From Weeksellaceae bacterium (GTDB lineage Bacteria > Bacteroidota > Bacteroidia > Flavobacteriales > Weeksellaceae): DNA of 5,482 nucleotides. The notes under the pieces were generated by a model, which saw only the letters and a list, made by a program, of their open reading frames with translations, did not search any database and had not been told where the DNA came from. The stretch's first letter is position 1; each line of letters starts with the position of its first letter. Below are positions 1 through 5,482 of this stretch, in pieces. Where the stretch lies: the NCBI GenBank assembly GCA_028698395.1, contig JAQVDG010000166.1:1-5482 (forward strand). Direction: 5' to 3'. The position numbers and the translations under genes were made by a program.

Positions 1-362
1 CTAATGTGGTATTATCTCACTCAGGTTCATTATTTCTGAATCATTTAGAAAAATCAGAACAAGCAACTTTGCACTTAAATTTAATTCAAAATCAATTGGA
101 AATTGTCGCAATAAATCAGGGAAAATTAGTTTTTTATAATTTATTTGACACGCCAACTACAGAAGATATTTTATTTTTCACTCTTTTTACTCTGGAGCAA
201 CTTAATTGGAATTCCAACAAAATCCAACTCAAAACTTACGGTCATTTATTACCGGAAACTTCAGGTTTTCAGACTTTGAGAAAATATATCCGTCACGTTC
301 ATACAGCGATGAAAGATGAAATTTATTTAGAAAATTATACTTTATTTAATTTAGCAAAATGA
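1..362 (+). CDS. DUF3822 family protein, C-terminal part (5' end outside window)
   Basis: The reading frame is open to the left edge (codon 3-5 is Asn in frame), so the GTG at position 6 is not likely to be the true start. About 119 residues are visible, roughly the C-terminal half of a family that is usually around 250 residues long. What is seen is alternating beta-strand and loop sequence (LHLNLIQNQLEIVAINQGKL, then a polar stretch, then a leucine- and phenylalanine-rich helix ILFFTLFTLEQL), and an end containing YIRHV. This matches my recollection of DUF3822, a Bacteroidota family of unknown function thought to have an actin/ASKHA-like fold. There is no signal peptide or catalytic motif in the visible part. 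The stop codon overlaps the rsmD start by 4 bases (ATGA), so the two are co-transcribed and probably translationally coupled. The family call rests on recognition of pattern and context and is fairly firm; no function is claimed. Confidence 0.75.
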   Translation, partial: NVVLSHSGSLFLNHLEKSEQATLHLNLIQNQLEIVAINQGKLVFYNLFDTPTTEDILFFTLFTLEQLNWNSNKIQLKTYGHLLPETSGFQTLRKYIRHVHTAMKDEIYLENYTLFNLAK

Positions 363-916
363 GAATCATATCCGGAGCTTTCAGAGGAAAACGAATCACC
401 GCACCGGCGCATTTACCGGTTCGCCCGACAACCGATTTTGCCAAAGAAGCTTTGTTCAACGTTTTAAATAATCATTATTATTTTGATGAAATTTCTGTTT
501 TGGACTTGTGTTCAGGCATTGGTGGGATTTCCTTAGAATTTCTCTCACGCGGAAGTCAAAAAGTAGTATCCGTTGATTTAGATACTGATTGTGTAAAATT
601 CTTATCTGAAATTTCTCAAAAAATGAATCTTCAGGATTGGCATACCGTTATTCGGTCTGATGTTTTTCAATTTTTAAACCGAAATACACAAGGTGGTTTT
701 GATGTGATTTTTGTAGATCCACCTTATAGTTTTGAACAAGAAGATTATTTAAAAATCATTGATTTAATCCGGGAAAATAATTGGTTGAATCCGGATGGAG
801 AATTGATTGTTGAACATTCAAAATCCATTCATTTAGATGAACATCCGCATTTATTGCAATCCAGAAAATACGGAAGTGTTCATTTTTCGTTTTTTGATTT
901 TGAGAAAAAAGAATAA
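359..916 (+). CDS. rsmD: 16S rRNA (guanine(966)-N(2))-methyltransferase RsmD
   Basis: This is a SAM-dependent methyltransferase of 185 residues, the usual length for RsmD, which makes m2G966 (E. coli numbering) in 16S rRNA during small-subunit assembly in the cytoplasm. The family's opening signature is complete: RIISG at 2-6 with RGK at 9-11, then RPTTD at 22-26 followed by KEALFN at 29-34. Next comes the SAM-binding motif I (LDLCSGIGGISLEFLSRG, 48-65), the acidic end of strand 2 (VDLD, 72-75) and the catalytic DPPY at 120-123 that marks amino-group N-methyltransferases. The ATG at 359 lies inside the end of the upstream DUF3822 gene. It gives the canonical MRIISG start, so the start is well supported, and there is no independent ribosome site, only A-rich sequence (AGCAAA). 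It converges with mgsA across a 73-bp gap in which I see no terminator. No missing key residue was seen. Confidence 0.96.
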   Translation: MRIISGAFRGKRITAPAHLPVRPTTDFAKEALFNVLNNHYYFDEISVLDLCSGIGGISLEFLSRGSQKVVSVDLDTDCVKFLSEISQKMNLQDWHTVIRSDVFQFLNRNTQGGFDVIFVDPPYSFEQEDYLKIIDLIRENNWLNPDGELIVEHSKSIHLDEHPHLLQSRKYGSVHFSFFDFEKKE

Positions 917-989
917 ACGATAGTTCAGGTAAAATCAATCTTTATCTACGCCACCACCGTACATTTCTAACATTTTATTTAAGAATCTA

Positions 990-1355
990 TTAAGGTAAAT
1001 GGTCAATAAGTAATGCGGCTGTAGCAGGATTAGTTGCCAAAGGAACATTCCACACATCGCAAAGTCGCAAAAGCATATTAATATCGGGTTCATGTGGATG
1101 TTTATCCAAAGGATCTCGAAAAAAGAAAACCATAGCTGTTTTTCCTTCTGCTACGCGTGCTGCAATTTGTGCATCTCCACCTCTCGGGCCGGATAATAAT
1201 TTTTCTACTTTCAGTCCGGCTTTTTCCACATAAGTTCCGGTCGTTCCGGTTGCCACCAATTGTACATTATTATTTTTCAATTTTGCTAAATTCTGCATTA
1301 AAAAATTCACCATTTCTGCCTTTTTTCCATCGTGTGCAATAATCGCTATTTCCAT
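990..1355 (-). CDS. mgsA: methylglyoxal synthase MgsA
   Basis: This 121-residue cytoplasmic enzyme converts dihydroxyacetone phosphate to methylglyoxal and phosphate, a bypass of lower glycolysis that relieves sugar-phosphate build-up. Compared from memory with the E. coli enzyme, all key residues are present: H8-D9 and K12 (IAHDGKK), the phosphate-binding TGTTG at 36-40, SGPRGGD at 55-61 with the catalytic base D61 (E. coli D71), FFFRDPL at 77-83 with D81 (E. coli D91), and HEPD at 88-91 with H88 and D91. RLCDVWNVPLATN (97-109) is also typical. It is a short form: it begins directly at the first strand, without E. coli's roughly 10-residue extension, and stops soon after ATNPATA, lacking the C-terminal tail of about 20 residues. 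The ATG at 1355 fits the family start (MEIAIIAHD); GAAGA lies directly before it. No good promoter was found between it and the upstream terminator, so its transcription is unresolved. Confidence 0.95.
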   Translation of the reverse strand: MEIAIIAHDGKKAEMVNFLMQNLAKLKNNNVQLVATGTTGTYVEKAGLKVEKLLSGPRGGDAQIAARVAEGKTAMVFFFRDPLDKHPHEPDINMLLRLCDVWNVPLATNPATAALLIDHLP

Positions 1356-1377
1356 TCTTCAAATTTGGTCTAAATAT

Positions 1378-1402
1378 AAAAAAAACAGCCCGAATGAGCT
1401 GT
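1378..1402 (-). terminator. Intrinsic terminator of the Fe-S oxidoreductase operon
   Basis: On the minus strand ACAGCTC (1402-1396), loop ATTC (1395-1392) and GGGCTGT (1391-1385) form a 7-bp stem with one G.U wobble. It is followed by a run of eight T (1385-1378) and then more AT-rich sequence. On the plus strand the same wobble becomes a C.A mismatch and no T run follows, so the terminator works for minus-strand transcripts only. It starts 27 bases past the stop of the CCG-domain Fe-S gene and precedes mgsA, separating mgsA from that operon. Confidence 0.87.
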
Positions 1403-1428
1403 CTTATAAGTTAAAATCGTGTTTAAAA

Positions 1429-2211
1429 TCACAAATCTTGAGCTTCAGCAATTAATTCTGCCAAATCTTTAATTTGAACTTGCCCTTCTTTATTTTTTCC
1501 TTTTACACCATCCGTCATCATGGTCATACAGAAAGGACAACCGGTTGTAATGATTTCAGCTTTTGTTTCCAAAGCTTCTTCGGTGCGTTCAATATTGATG
1601 TCTTTATTTCCTTTTTCCGGTTCTTTAAACATCTGTGCACCACCCGCTCCACAACACAAACCTCTTTGTCGGGAATGTTTCATTTCCACTAATTCGGCAT
1701 CTAATTTTTCAATCAACGAACGAGGAGCTTCGTACACATTATTTCCTCGTCCCAAATAACAAGGATCGTGGAAAGTAATTCGTTTTCCTTTAAATGTTTC
1801 ATTTCCTTCCAACACCAATTTTCCTTCATCAATCAATTGTTGAAGAAATTCGGAATGGTGCATTACTTTATAATTTCCTCCTAAAGACGGATATTCATTT
1901 TTAATGGTATTGAAGCAATGCGGACAAATCGTTACTATATTTTTGATTTCATATCCGTTCAATACTTCAATATTCATCATGGCTTGGGTTTGAAACAAAA
2001 ATTCATTTCCTGCTCTTTTTGCAGGATCACCTGTACAGCCTTCTTCTGTTCCTAAAACAGCGAATTCAGTTCCTACTTTATTTAATATTTTAACAAAAGC
2101 CCGGGTTATTTTTTTGGCTCTATCATCAAAGCTTCCGGAGCAACCTACCCAAAAAAGAACTTCAGGGTGTTTGCCTTCTGCTAAAAATTGTGCCATTGTT
2201 TTTACTATCAT
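1429..2211 (-). CDS. (Fe-S)-binding protein with two CCG domains (HdrB / FadF C-terminal type)
   Basis: This 260-residue soluble protein has two cysteine-rich CCG repeats, the domain of HdrB/HdrD, GlpC, LutA and DsrK that binds Fe-S clusters at thiol/disulfide or quinone-linked redox sites. The first repeat has C24, C59 and CPHC (96-99). Its middle motif reads C-T-G (59-61), not C-C-G, so it has only four cysteines. The second is complete: HDPCYLGR with C151, CCGAGG with C186 and C187, and CPFC (225-228), five cysteines as for a noncubane [4Fe-4S] site. There is no membrane segment or signal peptide. The ATG at 2211 gives the start remembered for flavobacterial relatives (a short lead before MAQFLAEGK and EVLFWVGC); an internal Met6 is the alternative. 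It lies 35 bases after the membrane Fe-S protein gene and is the last gene before the terminator. I infer that it is the peripheral subunit of a complex with that neighbour. The substrate is unknown. Confidence 0.9.
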   Translation of the reverse strand: MIVKTMAQFLAEGKHPEVLFWVGCSGSFDDRAKKITRAFVKILNKVGTEFAVLGTEEGCTGDPAKRAGNEFLFQTQAMMNIEVLNGYEIKNIVTICPHCFNTIKNEYPSLGGNYKVMHHSEFLQQLIDEGKLVLEGNETFKGKRITFHDPCYLGRGNNVYEAPRSLIEKLDAELVEMKHSRQRGLCCGAGGAQMFKEPEKGNKDINIERTEEALETKAEIITTGCPFCMTMMTDGVKGKNKEGQVQIKDLAELIAEAQDL

Positions 2212-2246
2212 TATTTTATTGAATTTTATAAAAAATTTAAATCAAT

Positions 2247-3572
2247 TTATTCTTTTTCTGCCCAATTTAAACGGTCTTGCTGGTTAAATTGCCAAGGTGC
2301 TCCGTTATTTTCAATATTTGCCATCATCATATTCAATTCTTGCGGAGCAGCTGATTCTTCCATTACCAAATATCTTCTTAAATCCACAATAATCGACATC
2401 GGGTCAATATTTACAGGACAAGCTTGCACACAAGCATTACAAGTGGTGCATGCCCATAGTTCTTCCGGAGAAATATAATCGTGAACTAATTTTTTTCCAT
2501 CATCGACCCACTTTCCATTTTTATCAATATTCCGACTTATGTCTTCTAATCGATCTCGGGTTGCCATCATAATTCTACGTGGTGACAATAATTTTCCGGT
2601 CATATTTGCCGGACATTCTTCTGTACATCGCCCACATTCTGTACAAGTATAAGCATTCAGCAACTGAACCTGATTTAAATCAAAAACATCATTAGCTCCA
2701 AAAGTTTCGGGTTCTTCTGCACCTTCTGCCGGAGCAGCAAATGGATCAGCATTCGGATCCATCATTAATTTCACTTCTTTGGTTACCGATTCTAAATTGG
2801 TAAACTGTCCTTTTGGTTCTAATTTTGAAAAATAAGTATTCGGAAATGCTAATAAAATGTGTAAGTGTTTAGAATAATATAAGTAATTCAGGAAAAATAA
2901 AATTCCGATGATATGAAACCACCAACATACTCTTTCAATAATGATTATTGCACTTTGACTCATCCCGCTAAATATGGGTTCAGTCAACCATCCACTGATA
3001 AAAAAACTTCCGGTTTCTGTATAATGTTCTGCTCCTGCTTTCTGCAAAGCAGTATCGGCCCCATTCATTAATAATAAAGCCAACATAAAAGCTACTTCCA
3101 TATATAGAATATAGTTGGCGTCTTTTTTAGCCCAACCTTTCATTTCGGGTTTCATGAATCGTTTTACATGGACAATATTTCGTCGAATCAGGAAAATAAT
3201 ACATGAAATCAAAACCAAAAACGCCAAAACTTCAAAGAAACCTATCATTCCTTTGTAAAATCCACCTAAAAAGCTGAAAATTCGATGTGTTCCAAAAAGT
3301 CCGTCAATTAAAATTTCCAGAACTTCAACATTAATGAGTAAGAATCCGACATAAACGAAGCCATGAAGAATTGCCGGAATGGGTTTTACTCCCATTTTCC
3401 CTTGTCCTAAAGCAACCCGAAACATGGTTTTCCATCGTTCGGACGGACGGTCAAAACGATTCATCGGTCGTCCTAACTTAATATTTCGGATTATTTTTTT
3501 GACATTACGGCTGAAAAACCAGATTGCATAGGCTAAAATTAGTGCAAAAATGATGTTCCCAATGTATTGCAT
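2247..3572 (-). CDS. Membrane-bound 4Fe-4S oxidoreductase subunit (NarI/HdrE-like domain plus HdrC-like ferredoxin domain)
   Basis: This 441-residue protein has two parts. The N-terminal part has about five hydrophobic segments (near 4-20, 66-88, 108-130, 155-171, 208-232), as in the NarI/HdrE cytochrome b family. Histidines H70, H220 and H236/H238 lie in or next to segments 2 and 5 and are candidate heme b ligands. After an acidic, Ala/Pro-rich linker (about 272-296) comes a soluble domain with two classic [4Fe-4S] motifs: C310, C313, C316, C320-P and C375, C378, C381, C385-P. This is the HdrC/DsrK-type pattern: electrons pass between a quinone or heme in the membrane and a CCG-domain partner, and that partner is encoded directly downstream. 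The gene starts 10 bases after the MCE gene stop; the ATG at 3572 leads straight into helix 1. No signal peptide or missing cluster cysteine is seen. I infer a menaquinone-linked redox complex. The electron donor or acceptor cannot be told from sequence; alternatives are ETF:menaquinone oxidoreductase or an HdrDE-like enzyme. Confidence 0.9.
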   Translation of the reverse strand: MQYIGNIIFALILAYAIWFFSRNVKKIIRNIKLGRPMNRFDRPSERWKTMFRVALGQGKMGVKPIPAILHGFVYVGFLLINVEVLEILIDGLFGTHRIFSFLGGFYKGMIGFFEVLAFLVLISCIIFLIRRNIVHVKRFMKPEMKGWAKKDANYILYMEVAFMLALLLMNGADTALQKAGAEHYTETGSFFISGWLTEPIFSGMSQSAIIIIERVCWWFHIIGILFFLNYLYYSKHLHILLAFPNTYFSKLEPKGQFTNLESVTKEVKLMMDPNADPFAAPAEGAEEPETFGANDVFDLNQVQLLNAYTCTECGRCTEECPANMTGKLLSPRRIMMATRDRLEDISRNIDKNGKWVDDGKKLVHDYISPEELWACTTCNACVQACPVNIDPMSIIVDLRRYLVMEESAAPQELNMMMANIENNGAPWQFNQQDRLNWAEKE

Positions 3573-3582
3573 ACAATTTTAT

Positions 3583-4518
3583 TTACTTTTTACCAAAGAT
3601 AGAGAAATTGACGTAGCGATTAGGGTTTTCTTTTAAATCATTCAATAATTCATCCAGAGATTTTGTGGTATGCATCAATTCTTCATAAAGAGTTTTATCG
3701 TTAATAATCGCTCCCAGAGTACCTTTACCGCTGTTTATATCATCTAAAAGTGTATTTAATTTTTCAGAAGTTTGCCCGAATTCATTAATAATTTTTTCTA
3801 ATTCTAAATTAGTTATTTTATCGGCAAGTGTACCAAATTTTTCGATGGATTGCTGAGTTGCTATCAGTGTGTTTTTTAATTGTTCGTTATTATTTAAAAT
3901 AAGTTGGTTCGCATTTTTGGAGGTTTCTGTTATGGCTCGGGAAGTTTCGGCAAAAGCAACTAACGTAAGATCTAAGTCTTTTAGCACCTGTTTCAATGTA
4001 TTTCGGTTTTCTTCGTCTAATAATTTATCCAAACTTTCGACTGTGGAATTAAACGAAACCATCAAAGAGTCTAATTTGGATTTTGTTGGTTCAAACTCTT
4101 TGGTTATCACGTCCATAACCGAGCCTTTGATTGTTCCTTTTAAAGTATCACCGTTTTTGGCTTTAGTGCCACTATATTCTAAAAGTAAACGAATTTCAGA
4201 ATCAGACATTAAACCTTCATTAATTTCTGCTAATGTATTAATAGAAAAATCGAGAGGTCTGTCTAATTTAATTTTCGCAACAAAATGAATGGGAATTGAA
4301 CCTTCAACAATTTTTATTTCCTCTACCCTTCCTACTCGCAATCCATTTACTGTAACCGGTTTTGAAGGAAGTAAGCCACTTACGTTATCGTATTTTACAT
4401 AATAAATATTTCCACTTGAAAACAGGTCTTTTCCTTTCAAAAAATTGTAAAGTCCGTAGAATGAAAGCAAAGTTGCTACCACTACAAGTCCTGTCTTCAC
4501 TTCTTTTGTAATCTTCAT
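3583..4518 (-). CDS. MCE (MlaD-type) family protein
   Basis: This 311-residue protein is anchored in the inner membrane by one N-terminal helix (about 8-27, after the basic start MKITKEVK), with the rest predicted to be in the periplasm. The MCE domain spans about 35-120 and shows the family core: YDNVSGLLPSKPVTVNG (43-59) and LRVGRVEEI (60-68). MCE proteins form hexameric rings that carry phospholipids between the membranes, working with an MlaE permease and MlaF ATPase; neither gene is in this window. The C-terminal half is a long Asn/Ser/Leu-rich helical region (about 145-295). It includes GKGTLGAIINDKTLYEEL (264-281), a motif recurrent in MCE proteins, and ends in NRYVNFSIFGKK, a tail I remember from Bacteroidota homologues. 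The ATG at 4518 gives a normal anchor start. It follows the amidase by 37 bases and sits behind a putative promoter of its own. The family call is firm; the lipid substrate is unknown. Confidence 0.92.
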   Translation of the reverse strand: MKITKEVKTGLVVVATLLSFYGLYNFLKGKDLFSSGNIYYVKYDNVSGLLPSKPVTVNGLRVGRVEEIKIVEGSIPIHFVAKIKLDRPLDFSINTLAEINEGLMSDSEIRLLLEYSGTKAKNGDTLKGTIKGSVMDVITKEFEPTKSKLDSLMVSFNSTVESLDKLLDEENRNTLKQVLKDLDLTLVAFAETSRAITETSKNANQLILNNNEQLKNTLIATQQSIEKFGTLADKITNLELEKIINEFGQTSEKLNTLLDDINSGKGTLGAIINDKTLYEELMHTTKSLDELLNDLKENPNRYVNFSIFGKK

Positions 4519-4535
4519 CCAATTTGAATTTGTTG

Positions 4536-4567
4536 CAAAAGTATGCTTTTTTTGATTACTCTATCAA
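4536..4567 (-). promoter_or_regulatory. Putative Bacteroidota-type promoter (-33 TTG / -7 TAnnTTTG) for the mce-FeS genes
   Basis: On the minus strand TACTTTTG (4543-4536) matches the -7 consensus TAnnTTTG exactly. A TTG at 4567-4565 lies 21 bases upstream, within the 17-23 spacing reported for Flavobacterium. The TTG falls in the last codons of the amidase gene. Transcription would start near 4530, giving a leader of only about 12 bases before the MCE start at 4518. This is consensus matching in an AT-rich gap, so chance is possible. Confidence 0.5.
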
Positions 4568-5482
4568 TTCATTACCGTCAAACAAAACAATATTTGCATT
4601 TTTAAACCCTCTACCTTGAACGTATTTTAATTCTTTCAAAGCATCTTCATAGGTTTTGGAAAAACCATAAAAATAATAATGTGATTTTTCTATTTTAATT
4701 CGGAGAACATTAGGCAATCCTCCAAATTTTTTATCGCGATCCCGGTATTTCTTATCTGAAACCAAGAATTCAATTTTATAATTTTTATTTCCCTCTAATC
4801 GTTGATTATCTGTAAATTCCACTACAAAAGCATCCTTAAATCCTTTTTTCTGAGCGTAACTTAACAGTTGATCTCGCTCAGAGGCTAAATTGGTATTTCC
4901 GTAATAATATTTATAAACTTCACCAACTTTTAAAATCTCTATATTGGTCAATCCTTTCAATTGAGTTGCGCTAGGAGCATATTTATTTTTAGAAACAAGA
5001 ACCTGAACTTTAAACGTTTTTCCTGCTATTGGTTTTTCCGCTTCTTTTGGAGCTTCTTCCACCATTGCCGATTCTCTGTCTTTCTGATTGTATTCGTTTT
5101 TATACTTGACAAAAGCAGAATAAATGGATTCTGCCATTTTTTGTTTTCCTTTTTCACTTGCCAGGTAAGTTCCCTCGTCTTTATTGGAAATAAATCCTAA
5201 TTCAATCAAAACAGCCGGAGATGCATTTTCTCGCAAAACATGGAAAATGTCTTGCTTTACGCCACGACTTGAACGTCCATTTGAAACAAATTCATCTTCT
5301 ACAAATTTGGCAAATTCAATGCTTTGATTTAAATAAGCAGAGTGCATGATTTCAAATAAAATCACAGCTTCTTCATCATTGGGGTCAAATTTTTGATACC
5401 GTTCTTGGTCTTCTTCCAAAAGAATCACACTATTTTCCCGTTTGGAAACTTCGGCATTTTTTGACATTCTCTGAAGACCCAT
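4556..5482 (-). CDS. N-acetylmuramoyl-L-alanine amidase (Amidase_3) with two SPOR-like repeats, 5'-truncated by the window edge
   Basis: 308 residues are visible. The Met at the right edge lies inside the Amidase_3 domain (in relatives the corresponding stretch is about GLHR...KKENSVI), so the true start, signal peptide and the early zinc ligands (the GHGG, Glu and SIHAN regions) are outside the window. The visible catalytic part runs to about residue 130. It contains KRENSVILLEE (14-24), FDPNDEEA (32-39), RGVKQD (73-78) and PAVLIELGFISN (89-100), in which E94 is the conserved catalytic glutamate. Enzymes of this type are exported zinc hydrolases that cut the bond between N-acetylmuramic acid and L-alanine of peptidoglycan, mainly at cell separation. 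A charged linker (about 131-153, EEAPKEAEKP) leads to two SPOR-like repeats that would bind denuded glycan strands at the septum. It is the first visible gene of the minus-strand run and ends 37 bases before the MCE gene. Confidence 0.9.
   Translation of the reverse strand: MGLQRMSKNAEVSKRENSVILLEEDQERYQKFDPNDEEAVILFEIMHSAYLNQSIEFAKFVEDEFVSNGRSSRGVKQDIFHVLRENASPAVLIELGFISNKDEGTYLASEKGKQKMAESIYSAFVKYKNEYNQKDRESAMVEEAPKEAEKPIAGKTFKVQVLVSKNKYAPSATQLKGLTNIEILKVGEVYKYYYGNTNLASERDQLLSYAQKKGFKDAFVVEFTDNQRLEGNKNYKIEFLVSDKKYRDRDKKFGGLPNVLRIKIEKSHYYFYGFSKTYEDALKELKYVQGRGFKNANIVLFDGNELIE
4574..5017 (-). repeat. Tandem SPOR-like domain repeats encoded in the amidase gene
   Basis: Two segments of about 70 residues (156-226 and 235-303 of the visible protein) align along their length. 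FKVQVLVSKNKY matches YKIEFLVSDKKY, LKGLTNIEILK matches FGGLPNVLRIK, YKYYYG matches HYYFYG, and KKGFKDAFVVEF matches GRGFKNANIVLF. This is the beta-alpha-beta pattern of SPOR domains. The repeat is at protein level; the DNA of the two copies is clearly diverged, so the duplication is old. Confidence 0.75.

Noticed and set aside
756..938. 60-codon minus-strand frame antisense to the end of rsmD
   Set aside because: It lies almost wholly inside the well-supported rsmD gene, has no family-like features, and reads as a shadow of the AT-rich coding strand.
917..989. Possible bidirectional terminator between convergent rsmD and mgsA
   Set aside because: I found no GC-bearing inverted repeat followed by a T run on either strand in this gap.
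1474..1759. Two overlapping plus-strand frames of 72 and 79 codons inside the CCG-domain gene
   Set aside because: Both are antisense to the conserved second CCG region and overlap each other in different frames, as expected for shadows.
2212..2246. AT-rich gap between the two Fe-S genes with a weak AATTTT / AAAATT inverted repeat
   Set aside because: The stem is made only of A-T pairs in a region that is nearly all A and T; it is too weak to call a terminator or processing site.
3869..4288. 139-codon plus-strand frame inside the MCE gene
   Set aside because: It is antisense to the helical Ser/Asn/Leu-rich part of the MCE protein; its Ser/Phe/Lys-rich content is what the reverse complement of such codons gives, and it has no recognisable domain.
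5480..5482. ATG at the right edge as the start of the amidase
   Set aside because: The residues right after it match the middle of the Amidase_3 domain, and the essential N-terminal zinc-binding region would be missing; it is an internal methionine of a gene cut by the window.

Overview
The window looks like chromosomal DNA of a low-GC Bacteroidota bacterium, most likely of the class Flavobacteriia. The DNA is AT-rich. Starts are preceded by A-rich stretches rather than Shine-Dalgarno boxes. One intergenic gap holds a close match to the Bacteroidota promoter (TTG ... TAnnTTTG). The gene content (DUF3822-rsmD, an MCE protein with a FSIFG-type tail, a two-gene Fe-S oxidoreductase, an SPOR-bearing amidase) is also typical of that group. 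This assignment is by recognition, not by a search.

Left part, plus strand (1-916): the 3' part of a DUF3822 gene overlaps by 4 bases the start of rsmD, the 16S rRNA guanine-N2 methyltransferase. The two are probably translationally coupled. Facing them on the minus strand is mgsA (methylglyoxal synthase, 990-1355). No convincing terminator was seen in the 73-bp gap between the convergent rsmD and mgsA.

Right part, minus strand (5482 down to 1378): four genes are read in the same direction. They are a 5'-truncated N-acetylmuramoyl-L-alanine amidase with two C-terminal SPOR-like repeats, an MCE (MlaD-type) lipid-transport protein, a five-helix membrane protein with two [4Fe-4S] ferredoxin motifs, and a soluble CCG-domain (HdrB-like) Fe-S protein. 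Gaps are 37, 10 and 35 bases, and the run ends in a clear intrinsic terminator (1378-1402). A putative promoter between the amidase and the MCE gene could start an mce/Fe-S transcript of its own. mgsA lies beyond the terminator on the same strand.

The two Fe-S genes together (441 + 260 residues) reproduce in order the architecture of single-chain membrane Fe-S oxidoreductases of the FadF/EMO (ETF:menaquinone oxidoreductase) and HdrDE type: NarI-like membrane domain, two [4Fe-4S] motifs, then two CCG motifs. They very probably form one quinone-linked redox complex whose electron donor cannot be read from this window. The coding regions are intact apart from the two cut by the window edges. No RNA gene, mobile element, CRISPR array or gene-free stretch over 300 bases was seen.
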